The position numbers and the translations under genes were made by a program. The notes under the pieces are model-generated. The model saw only the letters and a program-made list of their open reading frames with translations, did no database searches and was not told the DNA's origin. Of a stretch of 64,000 nucleotides of DNA, positions 17,243-25,247 are shown piece after piece; within the stretch, counting starts at the first letter, position 1; each line of letters begins with the position of its first letter. Source of the stretch: Achromobacter aloeverae (lineage in GTDB: Bacteria; Pseudomonadota; Gammaproteobacteria; Burkholderiales; Burkholderiaceae_B); NCBI RefSeq assembly GCF_004121055.1, contig NZ_PYAL01000008.1:186001-250000 (forward strand). The letters run 5' to 3'.

Positions 17243-18946
17243 CTACCGCCATCCGTAAGCCAATACCACGACCAGTCCCCCACAAGTGGTCAACAGGATA
17301 TTGGACGTGGCATAGGGCACGGTGTAGCCGAGGACGGGAATCCGGCTGCCCGCTTTCTCCTGCACCGCGGCCAAGGCGGCGGTAAAGGTCTGGGCGCCCG
17401 CCAGGCCGCCCAGCAACAGCAGGGGATTCATCTTGAGAACGTACCGCCCGATCAGCAGGGCCGCCAGCAGCGGAGCCCATGTCACGGCCACGCCGGCCAG
17501 GATGATGCCTACCCCAAGCTCGCCCACCGCGCGCACGAACTCCGGCCCGGCCTGCAATCCCGCCGCCGCGACGAAACCGGCCAGACCGAAATTGATCATG
17601 AAGTCCAGGGCCGGCTGGGGTATCTCGCCCAGGGCCGGACGCTCCGTGCGCAACCAGCCGAAGAAGAGGCCGGCCAGCAGCACGCCGACGCTCGTGCCCA
17701 GCGTCAGCCTGAAAACGCCGATATCCACATAGGGCAGGCCGGCCAGAACGCCAATCAGGATACCGAAGCCCAGCACCGACAAGCGTGTCGACACCGTCGC
17801 CGGCAAGGCTTGCCCCATTTCCCCGGCAACCCGCTCCACGGCCTGGGTGGGCCCGATCAGCGTCACGATATCGCCCCGGCTGAGCGTGGTGGATGCGCCA
17901 AAGGGTATGTCCTGCCCGCCACGCGTCAATGAACGCATGCCCACGCTGCGAAAGCTCAGTATCTTGCCGTCCACCAGCTCCTGCAAGGTCGGTCCGGCAA
18001 GCTGCCGCTTGAGGACGATGACGCGCAGGATGGAGACCGGAAAATCGAGCAGCTCCGGCTCATGCAGCTCCTTGCCGAACAGCGGGCCGACCGCCACCAG
18101 CGCCTCGCTGCGGCCGTGTACCACGATCACGTCGCCGGGCAGCAATACCGCGTCCGGTCTCGCCTCGATATCCGCCTGTCCCCGGCGGATACGCTCGACG
18201 AAATAGCGATACTGGTGACGGGCCTGTTCCGCGTCGGCGATGCGGCGGCCCGCGAACCCGGCATCCGGCAGCACCCTATAGGCACGCGCCGCGAACTTCA
18301 GGTAGCCGGAGAGCACGCCATCCGACTTGGTCTTGATCCCGTACTGCTCTTCCAGCGCGGACGCCTCCTTGCGAAGATCGATGCGCAGGATGCGAGGGGC
18401 GATGACGCTGATGAAGAGAATGGCGCCGACCGCGCCGAAGACATAGGTCAGCGCATCGGCGACCGCGACATGGCTCGCCAGCAGGCGATGCGTCTCGGAA
18501 GAAACAGGCAGGTTCGCCAGCGCGTCCGTCGCCGTCCCGATGGCCGACGATTGCGTCAGCGCGCCGGCAAACAACCCCGCCGTCAACCCAGCGTCCAGCC
18601 CCAGGACATGGCCCATGCCGAGTGCCACCCCCACTCCCACGACGACGACCACCAGCGACAACGCCATCGGCTTTACGCCATCCCGCTTGAGCGCCTGGAA
18701 AAACTGCGGTCCGGCGGAATAGCCATTCGCGAAAAGGAAAAGATAGAACAGGCTCCAGCGCAGTTCCCGGCTGGCCTCGATGCCGACCTGGCCGATGACC
18801 AGGCCGGCGATCAAGGCGCCCGTCGGCGTGCCCAGGGAAAAGCTGCCGATGCGGATATTTCCCAGCACATAGCCTATCGGTATGGCCAGGAACATCGCCA
18901 TTTCCGGCGACTTGCGCAATATGGCCGGAATCCATTCGAACGGCAT
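17243..18946 (-). CDS. AspT-family aspartate:alanine-type exchanger, paralogue 2
   Basis: A 567-residue AspT/YidE/YbjL-family transporter. The N-terminal block of about five helices (FLAIPIGYVLGNIRIGSFSLGTP...GLFAGALTQSSAIGTATDAL) is followed by two TrkA_C-like cytosolic domains (residues about 210-375, with LLPGDVIVVHGR and LSRGDIVTLIGP). A second membrane block includes GGLAGAQTFTAALAAVQEKAGSRIPVLGYTVPYA. The two GA(L/Q)T-type motifs are the expected pore loops. The ATG used begins MPFEWIPAIL; upstream in-frame sequence does not look like this family. It is 28 bases downstream of its paralogue and is the last gene of the decarboxylase operon. Substrate unproven. Confidence 0.88.
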   Translation of the reverse strand: MPFEWIPAILRKSPEMAMFLAIPIGYVLGNIRIGSFSLGTPTGALIAGLVIGQVGIEASRELRWSLFYLFLFANGYSAGPQFFQALKRDGVKPMALSLVVVVVGVGVALGMGHVLGLDAGLTAGLFAGALTQSSAIGTATDALANLPVSSETHRLLASHVAVADALTYVFGAVGAILFISVIAPRILRIDLRKEASALEEQYGIKTKSDGVLSGYLKFAARAYRVLPDAGFAGRRIADAEQARHQYRYFVERIRRGQADIEARPDAVLLPGDVIVVHGRSEALVAVGPLFGKELHEPELLDFPVSILRVIVLKRQLAGPTLQELVDGKILSFRSVGMRSLTRGGQDIPFGASTTLSRGDIVTLIGPTQAVERVAGEMGQALPATVSTRLSVLGFGILIGVLAGLPYVDIGVFRLTLGTSVGVLLAGLFFGWLRTERPALGEIPQPALDFMINFGLAGFVAAAGLQAGPEFVRAVGELGVGIILAGVAVTWAPLLAALLIGRYVLKMNPLLLLGGLAGAQTFTAALAAVQEKAGSRIPVLGYTVPYATSNILLTTCGGLVVVLAYGWR

Positions 18947-18974
18947 GTCTGCTACCCTCCCCGCGGCCAGGAGC

Positions 18975-20675
18975 CTAGTGCGCCAACAGCATCGCGAAAT
19001 AGCCGAAGATGGTGAGCAGTACGCCCGACACCGCATAAGCGACCGGAAAACCCATCCATGGCACTGAACTATCTATCTCCTTCGCCGCTTCCCGGCAAGG
19101 ACCGGAGTGGCTGCGGGCGCCCGCCGTGACGCCCATCAATACGGCCGGGTTGGTTTTCAATACGTGGTATCCGATAGCCCAGACGATGAAGGGCGGGATC
19201 GTGCAGGCAACGAAGCCTACCAGGAAGATTTTCAATGCGATCGCGCCTGTCAGCTGCTCCAGCAGGCTGGCGCCCGCATTCAGGCCCACGATGGCGACGA
19301 ACACCACCAGGCCAAGGTCTTCAAGGATGTTGCGCGCGGCGTTCGGGGTGCTGCCGAAAAATCGCAAGCGCGACGATATGGACGCGACGATGATGCCCGA
19401 GACGAGCAAGCCGCCCGCATTGCCGAGGCCGACCCTGCTGCCGAACGCAGGGAAGTCGATCTTGCCGATCAGAAAACCCAGGATCATGCCAGCCGATAGC
19501 GTCAGCAGATCCGTCGCCGTACTCGGCCTCGCGATCATCCCGAAGATCTCGCCTGCCCGCTGCACCGCGGGTTTGAGGCCGGTAATGAACAGGACGTCGC
19601 GCTTCTTCAGCGTCGTTTCCAGGCCTATGGGTATCGGCACCCCCGAACGCTCGATCTTGGTCAGCTGCACCTGTCCCGCAATGTCGGAATCGCGGAAGGA
19701 CTTCAACGGGTGGTCGATGACCTCCTTGGACGTCACCAGGATCTCCGCCTGGTCCAACGGCACGTTCAATGCCTTGGGATCGGCGACTTCCGGCCCCAGC
19801 AATCCCATCTTGTCGGTGAGCGATTCCAGCCGCCCTCCCAAGGCAATGACATCGCCTTGTCGCAGGACCAGGTCCGGCTCACAGCCCAACGATTCCTCCT
19901 CCCTCCGCACATTGATCACGCGGTACTCGGGGTTCGCATCGCGGAACTGCCGGATGCTCATGCCAGCCACTGCCGGGTTCTCCAATCGGTATGCACGCAG
20001 GCCGCCGCCGCGATAGCCGGACAGGCCCGCGTCGTCGACATTGCGCACGCCCACCTCTTCCTCGTATTTTTTCGCCGCGGCGCGCGCATTCACGCCCCAC
20101 CAGCGCGGCAGGTACTTGACGATGAGGATGATGCCGACCGTTCCCCAGATATATGTAATCCCGTAGGAGAGTGCGATCATCCCGGTCGCCGCCTCTCGCG
20201 TCATCCCCGCGGGCAGCGCGACCACGCCGTCCGTGATGGCCTGCTCGGCCGATCCAATCGCCGCCGACATGGTCTGGCTGCCGGCCAGGATGCCGCCGGC
20301 CGTGCCCACCGGCAGGTCCGCCCATATGACGCCGAGCACGACAAGCACCAGGCCGAGCACCGGCGCGAGGATGGCCAGGAAGGTGAAGCCCACGCTGTCG
20401 CGGCCAAGGCTGTTCACGAACGAGGGGCCGACGCGCAGCCCTACGCCATACATGAACAGGTAATAGAAGAGCAGCCGCACGAAGTTGTCCAGCTGCAGCT
20501 TGATACCGTAGGTGGACGCCCAGATGGACAAGGCCGCGCCGACTATCACCGCACCGGCCACCATGCCCAGGCCATACCCCTTGATGGTCAGGCGCCCCAG
20601 CCATACCGAAAGCCCGACCGTGAAGAACAAGAGAATGTAGGGGTTAGCCTTCATCACGCCGAAAAACCATTCCAT
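18975..20675 (-). CDS. AspT-family aspartate:alanine-type exchanger, paralogue 1
   Basis: A 566-residue exchanger with the same architecture as the next gene: membrane block (NPYILLFFTVGLSVWLGRLTIKG...GGILAGSQTMSAAIGSAEQAI), two TrkA_C domains in the middle (LVLRQGDVIALGG and LKKRDVLFITG), then a second membrane block ending in MGVTAGARSHSGPCREAAKEIDSSVPWMGFPVAYAVSG. Characterised AspT swaps aspartate for alanine and, with a decarboxylase, builds a proton gradient. Here it follows a PLP decarboxylase by 75 bases, so a decarboxylation/antiport couple is likely. The decarboxylase family suggests a basic amino acid or product instead of aspartate. Having two different exchangers side by side is unusual. 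Confidence 0.88.
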   Translation of the reverse strand: MEWFFGVMKANPYILLFFTVGLSVWLGRLTIKGYGLGMVAGAVIVGAALSIWASTYGIKLQLDNFVRLLFYYLFMYGVGLRVGPSFVNSLGRDSVGFTFLAILAPVLGLVLVVLGVIWADLPVGTAGGILAGSQTMSAAIGSAEQAITDGVVALPAGMTREAATGMIALSYGITYIWGTVGIILIVKYLPRWWGVNARAAAKKYEEEVGVRNVDDAGLSGYRGGGLRAYRLENPAVAGMSIRQFRDANPEYRVINVRREEESLGCEPDLVLRQGDVIALGGRLESLTDKMGLLGPEVADPKALNVPLDQAEILVTSKEVIDHPLKSFRDSDIAGQVQLTKIERSGVPIPIGLETTLKKRDVLFITGLKPAVQRAGEIFGMIARPSTATDLLTLSAGMILGFLIGKIDFPAFGSRVGLGNAGGLLVSGIIVASISSRLRFFGSTPNAARNILEDLGLVVFVAIVGLNAGASLLEQLTGAIALKIFLVGFVACTIPPFIVWAIGYHVLKTNPAVLMGVTAGARSHSGPCREAAKEIDSSVPWMGFPVAYAVSGVLLTIFGYFAMLLAH

Positions 20676-20750
20676 GACCCTTCTCCTTGATGATTGGACA
20701 GGCAGGAAGACACGTGGCCGCGCGTTGGCCAGCCACGTGCGTCGGATGGT

Positions 20751-23507
20751 CTACATCGCCAGGCCACCTTCCTCGATGGCATCCGGCTTGATCAGCTTCA
20801 GCCCGCGCGCCGCGTTGTAGCCATGGATTTCCTTCACATCGAGCTTGCGCATGAATTCGATGGTGTCCGCGTCGATGATCTGCCCCGGCACCATGATCGG
20901 AAACCCCGGCGGGTACGGGATGACGAAGTTGGCCGAAACCAGCGCCGGGCCGTTGGCCAGCCTCTCGTCCATGGACGGACTCCGGAGCGGCAGGTATTCG
21001 CACTCGGCCTCGTCATAGGCAGCGAAGAAGGCCGCTCGCATATTCCCCTCCAGGGTGACGCTGCCAGGATCTTCCCGATAGCCGTCATGGAAGCGGCTGA
21101 AATTCGGCAGGTTGGGCACGTCCTCCATCAGGTTCCTGACCTTGCCGGCGAAGGCCGCCTGGCCGGCTTCGCCCTCCGCCTTGAGCCTCCCGTCGATATC
21201 CTCGGCGATCTCCAGCAGAACCTTGATCAGCAACGCGACATCGCTGCGAGTGTTGTTGATATTGCTCTGGAGTAGCACGCTGTTGCGCGAGGTCTTGTTC
21301 AACTGGATGTTGTACTTGGATGCCAACAGGTTCTTGAACGCGGTACCGTCGTAGCCCGCCGTTCCGCACACCAGTGTCAGGCGCGTGGGATCCAGGCAGA
21401 ACTCGTCCTCCAGCAGGGCTCTTGCCGCGGTCATCCAGTTGGCGCCGGGCTCAAGGTAATCGACGAACCCGGATGGACGAAATTCCTCCGGCACCATCTT
21501 GTCGGCGCCGAGCACGCTGAAGTATTTCGAGATCAGCGGATGCCTGGCGATTTCCCGCCGGATCGCCAAGGCGACCTCGATCGCCCGCATGACCAGCTCG
21601 TAGCCTTCCAATTCCATTTGCCGCCGCGCGATGTCCAGGGACCCGATGATCTGTGCGTTCGGCGACGTCGAGGCGTGGATGAACACTGCTTCACGGAACG
21701 CCGACACATGGTGGTCATAGTCCTCGTCGCGCACGGCGACGATGGACCCCTGGCGCAAACTGGACATGGACTTGTGGACGGAATCCGTCTCGTAGACCCG
21801 GATCCGCATGGCGCGGGGATCGGGCACCAGGCGCCGATCGAGCAGTCGGTCGTCGTCCGGCCGCAGGTCCTCGCCGAATTCCTGGGCCTGTGCTTCCCAC
21901 GCCTGCAGCGCGGCGGGGTCATCGCGCCAACGCTGCAAGGCCTGTGCGGCGCCCATCGCCGTACGCGGACGCAGGAAGGGGGACCACCGCGCAAAGCCGA
22001 ACCATGCTTCGTCCCAGAGGAAGATGAGATCCGGCTTGATGGCCAGGCATTCTTCCATCACCCGGCGCGTATTGTAGATGTGGCCGTCGAAGGTACAGTT
22101 GGTGAGGGTGATCATCGCCACCCGATCCAGGCGTCCTTCGGCCTTCAGGTCCAGCAGCGCCTTCTTGATTGTGCGTAGCGGCACCGCGCCGTACATGGAG
22201 TATTCGGTCATCGGGAAGGCTTCCACGTACAGCGGCTGGGCGCCCGACAGCACCATGCCGTAGTGGTGCGACTTGTGGCAGTTCCGATCGACGATGACGA
22301 TGTCGCCGGGCTTGGTCACCGCCTGATAAACCATCTTGTTGGACGTCGAGGTGCCATTGGTAACGAAGAAAACGTGATCCGCCCCCACGGCACGGGCGAA
22401 CTTCTCCTGGGCGACCTTTATGTTCCCGGTGGGCTCCAGCATGCTGTCCAGCCCGCCGGTCGTCGCCGAGGTTTCCGCGAGAAAGAGGTTCAAGCCATAG
22501 AACTCGCCGAAATCCCGGATCCAGTTCGACTTGATGATGGATTTCCCCCGGGCGATGGGCAGCGCGTGGAAGGTACTGATCGGGCGGGTCGCGTAACGCT
22601 TCAGGTTGTCGAAATACGGCGTCGCATACCGGTCCGCCACGCCCTCCAGGACATTGAGGTGGACTTCCATGGGCTCTTCCACCTCGTAGAACACGCGGCG
22701 TACCATCGCGGCGTCCGGGTTGCCCGCCAGCTCCTCCACCCGCCTGTCGGTCAGCAAGTAGATGTCCAGCTCGGGACGGATACCCTTGATCACCTGGGCC
22801 AGCTTGAGGCCCACGTCGCGCGGTGCGGTATTGCGGGTGTCCAGGTCCTGGTAGACATTCAGGAACTCCCGCAGTAGCGGAACATCCTGGTCGGAAGGGA
22901 CCGGGATGCCGTCATAGATCACGACGGCTTCGAGCTTGCCGTTGAGCACGGCGGCCAGCAGGGCGTCCTCGAAGTTGCCCACCATGACGGGTTCGTAGAT
23001 CATGTTGTCGTCCCGCCGTCGCAATTCGCGGATTTCGCCCGCCATCGCGGCGGTGCGGGCGGCCGGCGCCGGAGTGACGAACAAGGTCTCGAAATACGGC
23101 CGTCGCGCGGCCTCGGCCCGCAATCCCGGGGGAATGCGATCGGGGACGTCCGCGGCATCGTCCTCGCCATCCTCCCAGGCCCCCTCCTCATACCGGTAGC
23201 TGCCGGACAACAAGGCGTTGCTGATGCGCAGGATCAGGCGCCCCGCGCCTCGGGCGTCGTCATCCGCGATCCGCTCGTCCAGCAGCCGCAGCAACCGGCC
23301 CCCCGGATACGCAAAATAGCTTTCCATGGGCCGTACGATGGCCAGGGCCTCGCGCACCGGCGCCCCGCTGCCCCGGCTATCGCCGCCTCGGCCTCCCGCC
23401 GCCCACGCCTGCGCCGCCGCGTTCAGGTCGCGCCAGCGGTCCATGCGGGCCGCGGAACTCGAAAAAAGGTGATCCAGATGCTGATCGCCGGCTGATTCGG
23501 TCTTCAT
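20751..23507 (-). CDS. Orn/Lys/Arg-type PLP-dependent decarboxylase (fold type I)
   Basis: A 918-residue decarboxylase, longer than the roughly 710-750 residues of E. coli inducible Lys/Orn/Arg decarboxylases. The N-terminal part (about 1-305) contains the receiver-like 'wing' region. The major PLP domain has FFVTNGTSTSNKMV (cofactor phosphate), DRNCHKSHHYG, WDEAWFGFARW (Asp499 to the PLP ring nitrogen) and SVHKSMSSLRQGS (Schiff-base Lys579). The C-terminal domain includes the ILLE and GYDGTAF stretches. The extra length is mostly an insertion near 515-565 and a longer N-terminus. The ATG follows GAGGGGG. It heads an operon with two AspT-type exchangers, implying amino-acid uptake, decarboxylation and product export for acid resistance or energy. 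Which amino acid it uses is not decidable here. Confidence 0.88.
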   Translation of the reverse strand: MKTESAGDQHLDHLFSSSAARMDRWRDLNAAAQAWAAGGRGGDSRGSGAPVREALAIVRPMESYFAYPGGRLLRLLDERIADDDARGAGRLILRISNALLSGSYRYEEGAWEDGEDDAADVPDRIPPGLRAEAARRPYFETLFVTPAPAARTAAMAGEIRELRRRDDNMIYEPVMVGNFEDALLAAVLNGKLEAVVIYDGIPVPSDQDVPLLREFLNVYQDLDTRNTAPRDVGLKLAQVIKGIRPELDIYLLTDRRVEELAGNPDAAMVRRVFYEVEEPMEVHLNVLEGVADRYATPYFDNLKRYATRPISTFHALPIARGKSIIKSNWIRDFGEFYGLNLFLAETSATTGGLDSMLEPTGNIKVAQEKFARAVGADHVFFVTNGTSTSNKMVYQAVTKPGDIVIVDRNCHKSHHYGMVLSGAQPLYVEAFPMTEYSMYGAVPLRTIKKALLDLKAEGRLDRVAMITLTNCTFDGHIYNTRRVMEECLAIKPDLIFLWDEAWFGFARWSPFLRPRTAMGAAQALQRWRDDPAALQAWEAQAQEFGEDLRPDDDRLLDRRLVPDPRAMRIRVYETDSVHKSMSSLRQGSIVAVRDEDYDHHVSAFREAVFIHASTSPNAQIIGSLDIARRQMELEGYELVMRAIEVALAIRREIARHPLISKYFSVLGADKMVPEEFRPSGFVDYLEPGANWMTAARALLEDEFCLDPTRLTLVCGTAGYDGTAFKNLLASKYNIQLNKTSRNSVLLQSNINNTRSDVALLIKVLLEIAEDIDGRLKAEGEAGQAAFAGKVRNLMEDVPNLPNFSRFHDGYREDPGSVTLEGNMRAAFFAAYDEAECEYLPLRSPSMDERLANGPALVSANFVIPYPPGFPIMVPGQIIDADTIEFMRKLDVKEIHGYNAARGLKLIKPDAIEEGGLAM

Positions 23508-23588
23508 GGCATACCCCCTCGATATCGGAGAAGCCGGGAGCGGCGTGGCACTGCTCCCCGCTGGAGATACGCATCCGCCCGCTGCCGC

Positions 23589-23662
23589 TTGGACCAATGC
23601 GCTCGGATCGCCATGAACGCGCGATTCGGGCGCGGTCGCAATTGGACCAAGGTCCAATTGCG
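23589..23662. promoter_or_regulatory. Second copy of the ATTGGACC-palindrome plus a half-site, between two divergent operons
   Basis: ATTGGACCAAGGTCCAAT at 23641-23658 is flanked by CGCA on the left and TGCG on the right, so the symmetry extends to 12-base arms around AA (23637-23662). A related half-site, TTGGACCAAT, lies at 23590-23599. The palindrome is 107 bases before the YSC84 lipoprotein ATG and about 130 bases before the decarboxylase ATG on the other strand. A -10-like CTATGC sits about 35 bases to its right. Together with the identical core at 8976-8993 this marks a probable shared operator; the binding protein is inferred to be the FixJ-like regulator. Confidence 0.6.
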
Positions 23663-23768
23663 ATGCCGCGGCCCGGTGTTTCACTATGCAGCCAAGCTAG
23701 GAGACATCCCAGCCGGAATCGCTGCCTGTCGCTCCGGGCTGACCCATTTTCTGGAAAGGGTGTAAATC

Positions 23769-24329
23769 ATGAACAAGTTCCTCAAGCTGGTCCTCGCGAT
23801 CCCCGTGCTTCTGGCCATCGCGGCATGTTCGAGCAACCCGTCCACCCGCAATGGCGGCGATCCGGAGCTGGATGCCAAGGCCAGGGCGGCCCTGCAGCAA
23901 CTGTTTCAAGAGGAGCCGAAAGCCAGGGATGTCATCCGGCCGATGGCAAAGGCAGTGGTGGTATTCCCCAGCGTGTTCAAGGCTGGCCTCATTGCCGGCG
24001 GCCAGCGCGGAGACGGCGTGATGTTCGACAGCGAGGGCAAGGTCCTCGGCTACTACCGGACAGGCGCGCTTTCCTTCGGCATGCAAGCCGGCGCCCAGGC
24101 CTATTCGGAAGCCATCTTCCTGATGACCGATACGGCGATCCAGGAGTTGACCAGCGGGGCCGGTCTGTCCCTTGGTGTAGGCCCGAGCTTCGTACTGGTC
24201 GATTCCGGCGTCGCCAAATCGCTGACCACGACCACATTGAAGGCGGACGTCTACGCGTTCATCTTCAGCCAGGAGGGACTGATGGCCGGTGTGGGCGTGC
24301 AAGGACAGCGCATCGTCAAGTATGACTGA
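23769..24329 (+). CDS. YSC84-domain lipoprotein
   Basis: A 186-residue secreted lipoprotein. The signal peptide ends in IAAC (lipidated Cys20) followed by SSNPSTRNGG. The mature part is the Ysc84/SYLF-type lipid-binding domain: FPSVFKAGLIAGGQRGDGVMF, GYYRTGALSFGMQAGAQ and the ending GQRIVKYD. Bacterial homologues are envelope proteins of unclear function; eukaryotic SYLF proteins bind phosphoinositides. The gene is first in a rightward five-gene run that starts just after the palindrome, and a good GAAAGG-type ribosome site precedes the ATG. An envelope-stress role is inferred from context only. Confidence 0.85.
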   Translation: MNKFLKLVLAIPVLLAIAACSSNPSTRNGGDPELDAKARAALQQLFQEEPKARDVIRPMAKAVVVFPSVFKAGLIAGGQRGDGVMFDSEGKVLGYYRTGALSFGMQAGAQAYSEAIFLMTDTAIQELTSGAGLSLGVGPSFVLVDSGVAKSLTTTTLKADVYAFIFSQEGLMAGVGVQGQRIVKYD

Positions 24330-24400
24330 CTGCAGGCACCGTCCCTTGGCACGCTGCGCAGCGGCAGGCGTCCATACCTTGTAAATCGAAAGGAGCCATG

Positions 24401-25222
24401 ATGGCCCATCACAAGGAGAAAGACGGCGAGCAGGAGACCTCTGGCGCGCACCGCATGTCGCAGCAGCAATACGAGGAAGAACTGATTCGCCTGCACGTCG
24501 AACTGGTCAGGCTGCAGGAGTGGGTCGTCCACACGGGCGCCAAGGTGTGCGTGGTATTCGAAGGCCGCGATGGCGCGGGCAAGGGCGGCACCATCAAGGC
24601 GCTTACGGAACGCGTGAATCCGCGGGTATTCCGGGTCATCGCGCTGCCCGCGCCGACCGAGCGGGAAAAGACGCAGATGTTCGCGCAACGCTACCTGCCG
24701 CTGCTTCCGGCGGCGGGGGAAATCGTGATCTTCGACCGCAGCTGGTACAACCGCGCCGGCGTGGAACGCGTGATGGGCTTCTGCACGGAAACCCAGGCGC
24801 AGGCGTTCCTGAAGATGGTACCGCTTATCGAGCGCGCCATCGTCGACTCCGGCGTCACCCTGCTCAAATACTGGCTCGAAGTGAGCCAGGAAGAACAGAC
24901 GCGCCGGCTGGAAGCGCGCATCAATGACGAGCGCAAGATCTGGAAACTCTCCAAGATGGATCTCGATTCATACAGCCGTTGGTACGACTATTCGCGCGCG
25001 CGGGACGAAATGCTGCGTGCGACCGACACCGCCTTTGCGCCATGGTTCATCGCGCCGTCGAACAGCAAGCGGCGGACGCGGCTGAACATCATCAGTCATT
25101 TCCTGGGCTGCATACCCTACGAGGCCCTGCCGCGGGCCAGGATAAAACTGCCCAAGAGGCAGGCTGCCGGCGACTATAGCGAGCCCGACCATCCGCTCAG
25201 GCTCATTCCCGAAAAATATTAG
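24401..25222 (+). CDS. ppk2: Polyphosphate kinase 2 family
   Basis: A 273-residue PPK2-type kinase that transfers phosphate between polyphosphate and nucleotides. Walker A is FEGRDGAGKGG (about 54-63). The base/lid region is LPAPTEREKTQMFAQRYLP. Walker B is VIFDRSWYNRAGVE (Asp112), followed by KYWLEVSQEEQTRR and KLSKMDLDSYSRWYDYSRARDEML. A single PPK2 domain of this size fits class I, which favours making GTP or ATP from polyphosphate, but class III cannot be excluded by eye. There are two adjacent ATGs; the second has the better distance from AAAGGAG. The gene lies 71 bases after the YSC84 gene and 25 before the SulP gene, so all are probably co-transcribed. Confidence 0.93.
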   Translation: MAHHKEKDGEQETSGAHRMSQQQYEEELIRLHVELVRLQEWVVHTGAKVCVVFEGRDGAGKGGTIKALTERVNPRVFRVIALPAPTEREKTQMFAQRYLPLLPAAGEIVIFDRSWYNRAGVERVMGFCTETQAQAFLKMVPLIERAIVDSGVTLLKYWLEVSQEEQTRRLEARINDERKIWKLSKMDLDSYSRWYDYSRARDEMLRATDTAFAPWFIAPSNSKRRTRLNIISHFLGCIPYEALPRARIKLPKRQAAGDYSEPDHPLRLIPEKY

Positions 25223-25247
25223 AAACGCCGGACTCGAGGCGCTCGCC

